Assembly: GCF_001613225.1 (NCBI RefSeq)
Contig: NZ_BDBY01000189.1
Coordinates: 1 to 59,544, forward strand
DNA length: 59,544 nt
From: Nocardia pseudovaccinii NBRC 100343
Lineage (GTDB): Bacteria > Actinomycetota > Actinomycetes > Mycobacteriales > Mycobacteriaceae
Direction: 5' to 3'
Positions 1 through 9,121 of this stretch are shown here, one piece after another (the stretch's first letter is position 1; every line of letters starts with the position of its first letter). The notes under the pieces are model-generated. The model worked only from the letters and a program-made list of their open reading frames with translations, ran no database searches and was not told the DNA's origin. The position numbers were made by a program, and so were the translations under genes.

Positions 1-90
1 CAAAGCCATCTGAAATCAGGACCCGACTGTGCATTGTTGCCCGTGCGAGAATCGTCCGGCGAGAAGCCGTTCCGCCGGGGATGAGATTCC

Positions 91-306
91 ATGAAGCTTT
101 TCGTATTCATAATTGCCGTCCAGCTGGCTATATTGCTGGTCGGTGCGATCTGGCGAGTGGGCGGTTTTCTACAGGATGTATCGGTCCTTGATCGTTATCG
201 CGCATTCGTTCTACGTTGGAGATGGTTTCTGATTCCGCCTAAAGGGTTGCTCAGCGAAGACATGAGTTCCTCTGAGCAGTTGAATCTCGATCTGTCCTCC
301 GCGTAG
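91..306 (+). CDS. possible small membrane protein (71 aa)
   Basis: Short reading frame starting ATG. Residues 2-24 form one hydrophobic stretch (KLFVFIIAVQLAILLVGAIW), consistent with a single N-terminal membrane segment, followed by a basic, aromatic part (RWRWFLIPPK) and an acidic, serine-rich tail. No family recognised. The third codon positions are less GC-rich than in neighbouring genes and the Shine-Dalgarno sequence is weak, so this may be chance or a decayed gene end. It stands alone, about 450 bases upstream of the SDR gene on the same strand. Confidence 0.3.
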   Translation: MKLFVFIIAVQLAILLVGAIWRVGGFLQDVSVLDRYRAFVLRWRWFLIPPKGLLSEDMSSSEQLNLDLSSA

Positions 307-364
307 CCGATGGTGGAACAAATCCCCGAGACTCGCGCCACCGACCTGCCGAAGGTGGTGCGAC

Positions 365-414
365 GTGCCGTCACCGCGATTCCAAGCCCCTCCAACCATT
401 CGCGGTGACGGCAC
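365..414. repeat. perfect 15-bp inverted repeat in a long intergenic gap
   Basis: GTGCCGTCACCGCGA (365-379) is mirrored exactly by TCGCGGTGACGGCAC (400-414) around a 20-base loop. The gap 307-763 holds no convincing gene. There is no T-run after the stem, so a classic intrinsic terminator is not supported. It could be a hairpin terminator without a U tract, a protein-binding site, or an end of a lost small element. Confidence 0.6.
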
Positions 415-570
415 AATTCCCCGGACCCCAGGCCGAGTCCGAGCTCTATAGCGCGGCATGCCGCCTTTGCCGCCCACGCGGCAGCACCATGCCGATTGGT
501 GCAATGGCTAGGTGGGCAGGCGGTGGATTGACCAACCGCACCTCTTGACACTGAATCGACTTATCTGAAG

Positions 571-763
571 AATAATTGTCTAAATTGTAAAATTGTTGTT
601 GACGTTGCATGAGATGCGGTCCGCCCTGTGGCCGTTGCCTTCTGGAGATCAGTCACTCGCGACCTCCGTTCGCCCCACGCTTCTCAACACCTGGATCGGC
701 TTACTCGCAAGCGCTCAGTAGTAACTGCTGCTTGATGCCCGTAGTAGGCAGGAAGGAGCTGTC
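571..763 (+). promoter_or_regulatory. AT-rich promoter region upstream of the SDR gene
   Basis: An AT-rich patch in otherwise GC-rich DNA carries three spaced copies of AATTGT (574-579, 583-588, 591-596), followed by TTGACG near 599. A strong Shine-Dalgarno (AGGAAGGAG, 750-758) precedes the ATG at 764. The repeated hexamer could be a regulator site or simply promoter AT-richness. Nothing else is visible between 307 and 763 except the hairpin at 365-414. Confidence 0.35.
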
Positions 764-1519
764 ATGGGCAAGCTCGAAGGCAAGGTGGCATTCGTTACGG
801 GTGGTGCCTCCGGCATTGGTAGGGCGCAGGCGGTCCGGTTTGCGCAGGAGGGTGCCAGGCTGGTCGTCGCGGATATGGATGGGGCCGGGGCGCGCGAGGT
901 GGCGGACCGGATCACGAGCGACGGCGGCAAGGCAGTAGGGGTGGCTGTCGACGTGGCGAACGAGGACGCAGTCGCGGCGGCTGTATCCGCTGCCGTGGAC
1001 GCCTATAACCGTATCGACATTCTCAGCAACACGGCGGGCGTGTTCGACCACTACGCACAGACGCTGGAGGCCGACCGGAAGTTGTGGGACTCGGTGCTGG
1101 CTGTGAATTTGACCGGTCTCTACCTCGTGACCAATGCGGTACTTCCGCACATGCTCGCGAATGGTGGGGGAGTGGTGGTGAACATAGCGTCCGTGGCAGG
1201 TCTGTTCGGGGGCGGGGGCGGCGCGGCGTACACGAGCACCAAACATGCAGTGGTCGGATACACCCGCCAACTATCGGCAGGGTACGGCCATCAAGGGATT
1301 CGAGTGAACGCGATCGCGCCCGGTGCGATCGACACTCCCATGACCGCGAATGTCTCCCACACTGCTGAGGTGCAAGCTTGGATGCAGCAGCAGCCGGCCA
1401 GGAGGCTGGGCACGCCGGAGGATGTGGCGACTGCGGCTTTGTTCCTTGTCAGTGACGAGGCGGACTACATTCACGCGGTGACGTTGCCTGTCGATGGCGG
1501 TCTGGCGGGCACGCTGTAG
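764..1519 (+). CDS. SDR-family NAD(P)-dependent oxidoreductase
   Basis: A 251-residue classical short-chain dehydrogenase/reductase. The cofactor loop TGGASGIG is at residues 12-19, an acidic residue ends strand 2 (VVADMDG, favouring NAD), and the catalytic pair is Tyr156/Lys160 in YTSTK with the Ser in NIASVAG near 143. The usual NNAG motif reads NTAG. The C-terminus has the standard PVDGG loop. Length is typical for the family. The start is supported by AGGAAGGAG eight bases upstream. Substrate unknown; members oxidise or reduce secondary alcohols/ketones in the cytosol. The next gene, a large LuxR-type regulator on the same strand 100 bases downstream, may be its controller (inference). 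Confidence 0.9.
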   Translation: MGKLEGKVAFVTGGASGIGRAQAVRFAQEGARLVVADMDGAGAREVADRITSDGGKAVGVAVDVANEDAVAAAVSAAVDAYNRIDILSNTAGVFDHYAQTLEADRKLWDSVLAVNLTGLYLVTNAVLPHMLANGGGVVVNIASVAGLFGGGGGAAYTSTKHAVVGYTRQLSAGYGHQGIRVNAIAPGAIDTPMTANVSHTAEVQAWMQQQPARRLGTPEDVATAALFLVSDEADYIHAVTLPVDGGLAGTL

Positions 1520-1623
1520 GGGTCGGGCCCCCAACCGGCCCAGGCCGCGGGTTCCCGGCCGCGAACTACACCTGGGTATCAGCTCTCTCGAACCACTGCT
1601 CAAAGATCGGGATCAGACCTAGA

Positions 1624-3996
1624 ATGCCAAGCAACAATCCGGCTTGTCTGATCCGGGAAGGTGGCGGGCGTGCCGGCGGTGTGATGGGAGCACGGTTGGT
1701 GGGCAACCTGCCGTCCGATGTGACTAGCTTTGTCGGGCGGGAACGGGAGCTGACGAAGGTACGGCATTGCCTGTCGTCCGGGCGAATTGTGACCCTGATC
1801 GGTCCGGGCGGGGTAGGTAAGACACGGCTTGCACTCAGGGTGGCCGCTGAGACGTATCGCGCTTTTCCGGATGGCATCTGGCTGGTCGAACTAGCCCAGT
1901 TGCGTGATGCCGACCTCCTCGCTGTCGAGATCGCGATGCGACTCGGGCTCGAGAACAACAGCGGCGATCCGCTCGAAAGTTTGACCGAATATCTGCGGAA
2001 CAAGAATTTGCTGCTGGTGCTCGACAACTGCGAGCATCTGGTCCAGCCGGTCGCGACCGTGCTGAGCAGGCTGGTCACAACCGCTCCGGCACTGCGGGTG
2101 CTGACCACCAGCCGCCAAGTATTGGGCGTCGAGGGCGAGCACCTGTTCGAGGTTCCCGCGTTATCACTGCCAGAAGAGGTGGTCGACCGGGTCGAGCCTG
2201 GCAGGGTGTCTTCCGAAGCCGTTGAACTCTTCCTCGACCGTGCGGCCGCCGTAGTTCCCGAGCTACCGGCGGACGTCGGGTTCCATCGGTCGGTGATCGA
2301 ACTCTGCCGACGCCTGGACGGCATCCCGCTGGCGATCGAGCTGGCCGCGGCGCGGCTGCGGGCCTACCCGGTCGAGGAGATCCTTGCCCGAGTTGGCCGG
2401 GCGCTGGACGTGCTCACCACGGGTCCGCGATCGGCGCCTACGCGTCACCGGGCACTGAAAGCGACTATCGGCTGGAGTTTCGCCCTGTGCTCACCGAGCG
2501 AGCAGTTGATGTGGGCGCGGCTGTCGGTCTTTGCCGGGGGATTCGACCTTGCCGCCGCCGAGGGCGTTTGTTCCGACGACCGGTTGCCCCGGATTGCTAT
2601 GTTCGATTTGCTCGCTGACCTGGTGGACAAGTCGATCCTGCAGCGCACTCCCGGATCCGCTCGTTTCTCCATGCTCGAAACCGTCCGCGAATACGGCCTC
2701 GAGCATCTCGCAGCCATCGGCGAGGTGAGCGCTCTGCGACTCGCACATGCGCGGTACTTCGCGGCACTGGCGTTTCGCGGTTACGACGACTACTTCAGTG
2801 AGCGGGAAATCGCATGGTTCCGGGAGGTCGGTCGTAACCATGCCAATCTCCGGTTGGCTATGCAGTGGTATCTGGCCGAACTCGGCGAGCCCCGGGTCGT
2901 TCTGCGTATCGCCTCGAGCCTTCGGTTGTATTGGGCTTCCCCGGGCGTCCTGCGGGAGGGCTACCAGTGGTTGCGAAAAGCGCTGGCTGACAGTCCCGAG
3001 CCGTCCGAGGAACGCGCGGAGGCGCTGTGGGTGTGCGCATGCATGGAAATGTGGATGGCCGATACAGCGAGCGCGGATCGGACCATGGCAGAGTGCCGTG
3101 CACTGGCCGAGAAGCTGGCCATGCCTTGGCTCGACGCCGCATTGTTGCTATGTGTGGTTGGAGCGGACTTCGTGTCCGGGGACGCGCCTGCCGCATTCCG
3201 GCACGCCAGGGATGCGGTTGTGGCCGGACGCAGGGTCGGTCGGCCAACAATCACCGGAGAGGCACTGTTCTATGTCTCATCGATGGCATTCGCCTCCGGC
3301 GATGCCGCCGCGGCGGATTTCGCGGCGGAGGCGCTTGGCTTTCTCGAATCCGAGAAGGCACAGTTGTGGCGGGCTTACGCGCTATGGATCAACGGGCTGG
3401 TGCGCTGTCGCCGAGACGAACCGGACACGGCCCCGCCCTGTTTTCTGGAAGCGTTGACGGTCTTCGAGCAGCTATGTCACCAGACCGGCGTGGCCTTGTG
3501 CCTGGACGGTCTGGCATGGGTGGCGGCACTTTCCGGCGATTTCACCAGGGCGGCGCGACTGCTGGGTACGGCAGGCTCGATATGGGAGACCGGACCGCGC
3601 CGGATGATGCCCTATCGGTTCAGTGAACTCCTGGTCAAGGGCAAGGTCGAGACGATCGTTCGAGCTGGACTTGGGGACGCGCGATTCGAGGCGGCCGCCA
3701 GGGCCGGGAGTCTGCGCAAACCTCAGGACGCGGTTTGGGAGGTTGCTACCTCGCCGGAGGCGAAATCCGAACCGGTGCCGAGCGGCCTCGAGGATCCGCT
3801 GGCAGTCCTTACCCGGCGTGAGCGCCGGGTCGCCGAGTTGCTCGCCAACGGACTGAGCAACCGGGAGATCGCGGCGGACCTGGTGCTTTCGACCCGCACG
3901 GTGGAGTCCCATGTGCAGAACATCCTCAACAAGCTCGGATTCCATTCCCGGGCGCAGGTCGCGTCTTTGATAGGCCGACTGGGATCCGAGGTCTGA
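1624..3996 (+). CDS. STAND-type ATPase/TPR/LuxR transcriptional regulator
   Basis: 790 residues. N-terminal NB-ARC-like NTPase: TSFVGRERE near 35-43, Walker A GPGGVGKTR at 60-68, Walker B LLLVLDNCEHL near 130-140, LTTSR sensor near 160, GIPLAIELAAAR near 234. A helical TPR-like middle (about 330-690) follows. The C-terminal LuxR/GerE helix-turn-helix (about 722-787) contains LTRRERRVAELLANGLSNRE and TVESHVQNILNKLGF. Such proteins are signal-transducing switches: the TPR part senses a ligand or partner, ATP binding releases the DNA-binding domain. An alternative start is at 1684 (MGARLVGN), just before the conserved part. One of four related regulators in this window; unlike two of them it has no kinase domain. 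Confidence 0.9.
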   Translation: MPSNNPACLIREGGGRAGGVMGARLVGNLPSDVTSFVGRERELTKVRHCLSSGRIVTLIGPGGVGKTRLALRVAAETYRAFPDGIWLVELAQLRDADLLAVEIAMRLGLENNSGDPLESLTEYLRNKNLLLVLDNCEHLVQPVATVLSRLVTTAPALRVLTTSRQVLGVEGEHLFEVPALSLPEEVVDRVEPGRVSSEAVELFLDRAAAVVPELPADVGFHRSVIELCRRLDGIPLAIELAAARLRAYPVEEILARVGRALDVLTTGPRSAPTRHRALKATIGWSFALCSPSEQLMWARLSVFAGGFDLAAAEGVCSDDRLPRIAMFDLLADLVDKSILQRTPGSARFSMLETVREYGLEHLAAIGEVSALRLAHARYFAALAFRGYDDYFSEREIAWFREVGRNHANLRLAMQWYLAELGEPRVVLRIASSLRLYWASPGVLREGYQWLRKALADSPEPSEERAEALWVCACMEMWMADTASADRTMAECRALAEKLAMPWLDAALLLCVVGADFVSGDAPAAFRHARDAVVAGRRVGRPTITGEALFYVSSMAFASGDAAAADFAAEALGFLESEKAQLWRAYALWINGLVRCRRDEPDTAPPCFLEALTVFEQLCHQTGVALCLDGLAWVAALSGDFTRAARLLGTAGSIWETGPRRMMPYRFSELLVKGKVETIVRAGLGDARFEAAARAGSLRKPQDAVWEVATSPEAKSEPVPSGLEDPLAVLTRRERRVAELLANGLSNREIAADLVLSTRTVESHVQNILNKLGFHSRAQVASLIGRLGSEV

Positions 3997-4116
3997 ACCT
4001 CTGCGTAATCGCGTGATCAGTTGCGGAAACAGCCGATGCTGGTAGGTCCGCAGTGCGCACCCACCAGCATCATCGGTCATGTCGCCCTGGGGCACGTTCC
4101 CAATGCGAGGTTTCCG

Positions 4117-4863
4117 TCACCGACGAGTCAAACCACCGTCGACGGCGAGGATCTGGCCGGTGATGAAGGAGGCTTCATCGGAGGCCAGGAATGCCACAAG
4201 GTTGGCGACGTCTTCCTGGGTCTGCTGTCGCTTCAAGTTCTGGAACTGCATGTGGTGGTCGAAGAACTCCTCGCTCAGCAGGCTCGTCGTCGTGGGCGTG
4301 CGGACCACGCTGGGGGCGACGGCGTTGACCGTGACGTCGTACCGGGCGAGATCGGTTGCCAGCGCGTGGGTGAATCCGTTGATTGCGCCTTTGGCGGACA
4401 CATACGCGACGAAGCTGGGCGGGCTCTCCCAGTAGCTCGTCGAGGACATATGGATCACTCGGCCGTACGGAGAGTTCTTGACGTCGTCGAGAAATGCTTT
4501 CGTGGTCAGAAAGGCGCTGTTCACGTTTGTGGAGAAGATCTGACGCCAGGTATCGAAACTGGTGTTCTCGAAGTCGAGCAACTTGGCGATAGCCGCGTTG
4601 TTGACGACGATGTCGACCGGCCCGAACTCCTGTTTGACCTGTGCCGCAAAGGCATTGACTGCGGCCTCGTCCGACACATCGCACTGGGCGCTGAAGAACC
4701 GCCTGCCGTTCGCTACGACGAGGGCTTTGGTCTCGTCGGCCGGGTTGATGTCGGCAACGGCGATGTCGGCTCCTTCCTCCGACAACTTCTGTGCGATCGT
4801 GCGCCCGATACCGGCACCGGCGCCGGTCACGACCGCGACCCTGCCTTCTAGACGGGTAGTCAT
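4117..4863 (-). CDS. SDR-family oxidoreductase
   Basis: 248 residues from the ATG at 4863, which has a clear AAGGAG site just upstream; an open frame extends further 5' but lacks family similarity there. Cofactor loop TGAGAGIG near 13-20, DINP acidic end of strand 2 (NAD preference), NNAA near 90, catalytic YVSAK near 153-157, C-terminal AVDGG. Sits 64 bases downstream of the amidohydrolase on the same strand, probably one transcript, so it may act on the product of that hydrolase. The divergently placed MarR gene upstream is the likely regulator of the pair. Confidence 0.88.
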   Translation of the reverse strand: MTTRLEGRVAVVTGAGAGIGRTIAQKLSEEGADIAVADINPADETKALVVANGRRFFSAQCDVSDEAAVNAFAAQVKQEFGPVDIVVNNAAIAKLLDFENTSFDTWRQIFSTNVNSAFLTTKAFLDDVKNSPYGRVIHMSSTSYWESPPSFVAYVSAKGAINGFTHALATDLARYDVTVNAVAPSVVRTPTTTSLLSEEFFDHHMQFQNLKRQQTQEDVANLVAFLASDEASFITGQILAVDGGLTRR

Positions 4864-4927
4864 CTCTTGGCTCCTTACTACTGGTTTGTGTTGTGGGAAT
4901 GGATGATTCGTCGGCTTCGATGGCCGG

Positions 4928-6196
4928 TCAGGGATTGGCCACGGCGGCGGCGGAAGCCCGTGCTGCCGCAGCCGTCCGGGCGACATCGCCGCGGACGAGA
5001 CGACCTGCGGCCTTCACCAATTGCCCTCCGACCATGACGGTGTCCACGTTGCCCGGGTGCGCCGACAGCACGGCTGAGACCGGGTCGTGCTCGGCGGTGA
5101 GCAGGTTGATGTCGTCCAGTCGCAGCATGATGATGTCGGCTTGCTTGCCGGGGCGCAGTGAACCGGTCCGGTCGGCTAGCCCAAGGGCCGCGGCACCGTC
5201 CAACGTCGCCATACGGAGCACATCCCCAGCGGTGAGCGGCACCTCGTCGGCGATCTGGCTCGCCAGCACCGCAGCCCGCATCACCGAGAACATGTCGCCG
5301 GGAACTGAGGTCACCGCGTCAACGCCGAAGCTGGTGACGACCCCGGCTCGCCGCATACGGCCGGCGATCGGCGCCCCGTTGCCCATCGCGGCCTCGACGG
5401 CGGGTGCGGCGCAAGCGGCGCCGCCCGAGTCCGCGATCAGCTTCAGCTCCTCGTCGTCGAGCGAGTTGCCGTGCACGTACAGCGTGTTTCCACGCAACAG
5501 GCCGCTGTCTTGCAGGGCGGCGATCGGACGCGGAGCGATCGGGGTGCTGGCGACGTGAATCGTCAAACCCAGCCCGAGTTCGTCGGCCAAGTGCCAATCC
5601 TCGGCAACTGCGTCGATCGGGGCGAACGATGGGCCGAGCGGGGCGAGTGCCATGGTGACGCGTGCGTGGTCATCGGCCAGGAGTCCGGACCGGATCCGGC
5701 GCACGTCGGCCGCGTTGCGAAGCCCGTGCAGCGGGAAGCCGTAGCCGAAAACCGCACGGAGACCGGAGATCTGCAGGGCGTCGATGGCTGCGTCGGCGTG
5801 CGCGGGCGTGTGCAGCGCGTGTGAGTAGTCCATCAGCGTCGTGACACCGGCATCGAGGCATTCCAGCGCCCCGGCCACGGTCGCGGCATGCACGTCGTCG
5901 GGCCGGAATCGGGGGCCGAACTGTCCGAGCACTTGCGCGAGGTAGGTGTGCAGGTCCGCGCCAACGGTCGAGCATCGAAGCACCGACTGCCAGGCATGCC
6001 GGTGGGTATCGACGAACCCGGGCAGGACGATCCGGTCCGTGGCGTCGATGATCTCCGCGCCGTCTGCCGGGAGTTGGGTTCCGACCGCGGCGATTCGATC
6101 GCCTTCGATCAGGACGTCGGTGGCGGGCCGGGCCACCGGCGCGGGGTCGACGTCGATGACATAGCCGTTGCGGATGAGAAGACGTTGGTCCGACAT
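4928..6196 (-). CDS. amidohydrolase (cytosine deaminase / atrazine chlorohydrolase-like)
   Basis: 422 residues. TIM-barrel metal-dependent hydrolase: metal HxH at H65/H67 in VDTHRHAWQ, further metal and catalytic histidines in TIHVAS and YVHGNS, and the late Asp in FGVDAVTS. The N-terminal strand IRNGYVIDVDP and C-terminal QADIIMLR are the small beta domain of urease-type amidohydrolases. Family members hydrolyse C-N or C-Cl bonds on purine, pyrimidine or triazine rings (8-oxoguanine, hydroxydechloroatrazine and similar). Exact substrate not readable. First gene of a two-gene minus-strand unit with the SDR, divergent from a MarR regulator 66 bases away. Confidence 0.87.
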   Translation of the reverse strand: MSDQRLLIRNGYVIDVDPAPVARPATDVLIEGDRIAAVGTQLPADGAEIIDATDRIVLPGFVDTHRHAWQSVLRCSTVGADLHTYLAQVLGQFGPRFRPDDVHAATVAGALECLDAGVTTLMDYSHALHTPAHADAAIDALQISGLRAVFGYGFPLHGLRNAADVRRIRSGLLADDHARVTMALAPLGPSFAPIDAVAEDWHLADELGLGLTIHVASTPIAPRPIAALQDSGLLRGNTLYVHGNSLDDEELKLIADSGGAACAAPAVEAAMGNGAPIAGRMRRAGVVTSFGVDAVTSVPGDMFSVMRAAVLASQIADEVPLTAGDVLRMATLDGAAALGLADRTGSLRPGKQADIIMLRLDDINLLTAEHDPVSAVLSAHPGNVDTVMVGGQLVKAAGRLVRGDVARTAAAARASAAAVANP

Positions 6197-6262
6197 TCGG
6201 CACCTCTTTCTTTAGTAAAAGCTTTTCATAAAGCTATACCGATAGTGATCTAGACTCAAGGC
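6197..6262. promoter_or_regulatory. divergent promoter with AAAAGCTTTT palindrome (MarR operator candidate)
   Basis: The 66 bases between the amidohydrolase and MarR starts contain a perfect 10-bp palindrome AAAAGCTTTT (6217-6226) flanked by TTTAGT and CATAAAGCTAT, giving two AAAGCT half-sites about 15 bases apart. The position between divergent starts and the AT-richness suit a MarR dimer repressing both directions. The site assignment is inference. Confidence 0.45.
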
Positions 6263-6790
6263 ATGGATGCAACCGATCCCGTCGAAGCCTGGTTGGGGCA
6301 GTGGCGCGAGGAACTCCCCAGCGTGTTGAACTCCTCTTCGGAGTTGATCAAGCGAGTCATGTTCTTCGCTGAAGTGCTGAACGGCATGATGCGGAGCGAA
6401 CTCGCCGACCTCGGACTGACGGCCGCGGAATTCGACGTACTCGTGGCACTTCGCCGGGCCGGTGCGCCCTATCGGCTGAAGCCGAACCAGCTCGCGCGCT
6501 CGCTGATGCTCTCCACGGGGGGCACGACCAATGTCACCCATCGTCTGGTTTCGCGGGAACTGGTTGAGCGAGAAGGGGATCCGGATGATGCCCGCAGTGC
6601 ATGGCTGCGGCTGACGCGGCAGGGTGTCGCGTTGGCCGAGCGTGCGGTGCTGGTGAACGCGGCCGCGCACGATGCGCTCTTCGAGAGTGTCCCTGCCACT
6701 GCAGTCGATGCCGCCACCGTCGCCTTGCGGGACGTCTTCGCCGCCTGCCCGGCCCTGCGGGGTGGCGACCGCAGGACCCGGATTGCCTGA
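6263..6790 (+). CDS. MarR-family transcriptional regulator
   Basis: 175 residues, somewhat longer than the usual 140-160. The winged helix-turn-helix spans about 45-125: LTAAEFDVLVALRRAG, the recognition part LARSLMLSTGGTTNVTHRLV, and the wing ELVEREGDPDDARSAWLRLT containing the conserved DxR. N- and C-terminal helices would form the dimer interface. Divergent from the amidohydrolase/SDR pair, so a ligand-responsive repressor of that pair is the natural reading. Confidence 0.92.
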   Translation: MDATDPVEAWLGQWREELPSVLNSSSELIKRVMFFAEVLNGMMRSELADLGLTAAEFDVLVALRRAGAPYRLKPNQLARSLMLSTGGTTNVTHRLVSRELVEREGDPDDARSAWLRLTRQGVALAERAVLVNAAAHDALFESVPATAVDAATVALRDVFAACPALRGGDRRTRIA

Positions 6791-7316
6791 CTTTCGTGAG
6801 ATTCGTCGATGTCGGGTCCGGTCTGGTGTGGAGCCGGTTTCGGGCGGATGAGGATGTGCCGCCCGGATCGCCCTGGTCCAGCTGGCTGGGTGCTGAAGTG
6901 GCTGCGCCATGATGCTGTCCCGATCTCGTCTCTGCCGGGATGTGGCTGGTAACCACACCTGAACCTTTCGACCCAACGGCCGTGTCGGTTATTCTACAGA
7001 AACGTCAATGAATTGACATTGATGTTATCGATAGTTTTGTGGGTGGTCGGCCGCTACATCGAGTTTCGGGAGGTCGATTCTGGCTGGCATGGTGTGGCAG
7101 AGTCGATGTCCCAGCTGTGCTGGTCAACGAACTCCGGCAAGACGCATCGCCGACGATTCTGCGTGTGCGACTCGGCCGTCACTGAGGACGAAAGGCTCGA
7201 GATCTGACACGTCTGAGAACTCCCGTCCGGGTCTCCGTGGGCACCATGTTGGCGAGAGGGTCTTGCTGGGAATGGTGGGATCGGAGGTGGTCAGTGCTCA
7301 CCTGGGTATTCCGTGG
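6791..7316. other. intergenic, no gene recognised
   Basis: 526 bases between MarR and the end of the LysR gene. Open frames here have no family similarity. The only structure seen is a 14-bp palindrome, GTCAAT-GA-ATTGAC (7004-7017), followed by ATTGATGTTATCGAT in an AT-rich patch, which may be a leftover promoter/operator. Confidence 0.5.
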
Positions 7317-8249
7317 CTACTGCGCGGCAGCGAGGGTGGCCTGTACGAAGTCCGCGACCATGAGCGACCGGCAGTTATCGGGCCAGGCTGCGACTGTCTT
7401 GCTCGGGCTGAGATCGCTGACCGGTATGAAGGCCAGTTCTGGACGCTGGTGTTGGTCGGCAAACGATGCGGGCACGTAGGCAACGGCATCATGCAAAGCG
7501 ACCGCGTCGAGGAGTTGATCGATGCTGTTGATTTCAGGGCCCTCCGGCGGGCCCGCATCACCGAAACCGTCAATGTGGTAGGTGGTGACCTGATGCAGCG
7601 GTGTTGGTGGGGTGTCGGCGCCGGCCCAGTAGGCTGCTGCGGTCGGGTCGGGCGCACCACCCCAGTGCGGCATCTTCTCGCCTGCCAAGTCGCCACGGTG
7701 CAGGACACGGCGACGGGCCAGCGGGTGGTGTGCGGATAGTACGGCCACTCGCGGTTCGACGAGTAGGAGTTCGGAGTCCAGGCCTCGCTCGTCGAATGGG
7801 GCATGCAGAATCGCCAGGTCGGCCGCTCCGTCACGGACCGCGGCAGCGGGACCTCCCGGATGGCCGAACAATACGCGCACGGTGGGCCGGCAAGGGTCTT
7901 GTGCCCAGCTATGCATGACCGTGCCCACCAGTGTGGTGCCGACGCTGGGTTTGATGGCGACAACGAGGTGGTCGAGGTCTGCACCCGCCCGCCGGGTCCG
8001 GGTCAGCGCTGCACGCAATCCGTCGACAGCGAGCCGACCTTGTTCGAGCAGCACCGCTCCCGCCGGGGTGAGCGTGACACGGCGGCTGGTGCGCTCGAAC
8101 AGAGTGACGCCGAGCTTGCGCTCGAGTTTGCCGATCGCCGCTGATAGGGGCGGCTGCGCCATACCGAGCCGCTGCGCTGCCCTGGTGAAGTTCAGTTCCT
8201 CGGCGACAGCGAGAAAATAGCGCACTTCGCGTATCTCGACGTCATCCAT
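7317..8249 (-). CDS. LysR-family transcriptional regulator
   Basis: 310 residues from the ATG at 8249 (MDDVEIREVRYFLAVAEE); the frame is open further upstream but without similarity. Winged helix-turn-helix at residues about 5-62 with NFTRAAQRLGMAQPPLSAAI and TLFERTSRRVTLTPAG, followed by a linker helix and a periplasmic-binding-protein-like effector domain to the end. Divergent from the SDR gene that starts at 8357, so this SDR is its probable target. LysR proteins usually bind the shared intergenic region and activate when an effector binds. Confidence 0.92.
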   Translation of the reverse strand: MDDVEIREVRYFLAVAEELNFTRAAQRLGMAQPPLSAAIGKLERKLGVTLFERTSRRVTLTPAGAVLLEQGRLAVDGLRAALTRTRRAGADLDHLVVAIKPSVGTTLVGTVMHSWAQDPCRPTVRVLFGHPGGPAAAVRDGAADLAILHAPFDERGLDSELLLVEPRVAVLSAHHPLARRRVLHRGDLAGEKMPHWGGAPDPTAAAYWAGADTPPTPLHQVTTYHIDGFGDAGPPEGPEINSIDQLLDAVALHDAVAYVPASFADQHQRPELAFIPVSDLSPSKTVAAWPDNCRSLMVADFVQATLAAAQ

Positions 8250-8356
8250 ACTCGCAGTGTATGGGTCCAGAGGCGATTGGTCCTTCTGTCGGGGTCGGCC
8301 GAGGACTGTACTCGATAGCGCTTGCGGTATTTCCGTTGCGAGCTCAGAAAGGACGC
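8250..8356. promoter_or_regulatory. LysR/SDR divergent promoter with inverted repeat
   Basis: Between the divergent starts lies ATAGCGC-TT-GCGGTAT (8315-8330), an imperfect inverted repeat with one mismatch, of the kind bound by LysR dimers. A GAAAGGA Shine-Dalgarno (8347-8353) serves the SDR start at 8357. Confidence 0.4.
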
Positions 8357-9121
8357 ATGGACGTGGCTGACAGTTTGACCGGAAAGATTGCTTTGGTGAC
8401 CGGCGGAAGCCGAGGGATCGGTGCGGGCATCGTGGGTCGTCTGGCCGCTGAGGGGGCTGATATCGCATTCACTTACCGCACCGACGAGGGTGCCGCCGAC
8501 GCGGTGGCCGAGCGAGTCCGTTCACGGGGCAGACGAGTGGTGGCCATCGCTGCCGACCTCTGCGAGGCCGCCGCGGTGGCCAGGACCGTCGAGGCTACGC
8601 TGGCCGAATTCGGCGGGCTCGACATACTCGTCAACAACGCTGGAATAACCCATTGGGGGTCGATAGCGCAAACCGCGCTCACGGATTTCGACCGGCTGGT
8701 CGCGGTCGACGCTCGCGCTCCGTTCCTCATGATGCAGGCGGTCGCAGACCGCCTCAGCGATGAGGGGCGGATCGTCAACATCTCTTCCGGTGTCACCGCT
8801 ATGCCACTGCCGGGCATGGGCCTCTACTCGGGGGCCAAAGCGTTCGTAGACCAGATCACAATGGTTGCTGCATTGGAATTCGCCGCCCGCCGAATCACCG
8901 TGAACGCGGTCAACCCCGGAAGCGTCGCCAGTGGCCCGTTCGCGCACTTGTCGGAAGAACAATTGGTGCAGGCCGGTTCGGCTTTCGCGCTCGGCCGCAT
9001 GGGCCAGCCACAAGATGTGGCTGGTGTGGTTGCTTTCCTGTCCTCGGCCGACGCAGGGTTCATCACCGGGCAGATCATCTACTGCGCTGGGGGTCAAACA
9101 GGCCCGGTCCGCCGGAACTGA
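8357..9121 (+). CDS. SDR-family oxidoreductase (3-oxoacyl-ACP reductase-like)
   Basis: 254 residues from the ATG at 8357, chosen over an earlier in-frame ATG because of its Shine-Dalgarno and the conserved start (LTGKIALVTGGSRGIG). Cofactor loop TGGSRGIG near 15-22, TYRTDEGAA after strand 2 (NADP-type), NNAG near 92, Ser in NISSG, Tyr/Lys in YSGAK. Ends with the usual IYCAGGQ. Regulated most likely by the divergent LysR gene. Substrate not readable. Confidence 0.9.
   Translation: MDVADSLTGKIALVTGGSRGIGAGIVGRLAAEGADIAFTYRTDEGAADAVAERVRSRGRRVVAIAADLCEAAAVARTVEATLAEFGGLDILVNNAGITHWGSIAQTALTDFDRLVAVDARAPFLMMQAVADRLSDEGRIVNISSGVTAMPLPGMGLYSGAKAFVDQITMVAALEFAARRITVNAVNPGSVASGPFAHLSEEQLVQAGSAFALGRMGQPQDVAGVVAFLSSADAGFITGQIIYCAGGQTGPVRRN

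Noticed and set aside
7013..7207. 64-residue frame with a hydrophobic start after the MarR gene
   Set aside because: No Shine-Dalgarno, no similarity, unusual codon use for this genome.
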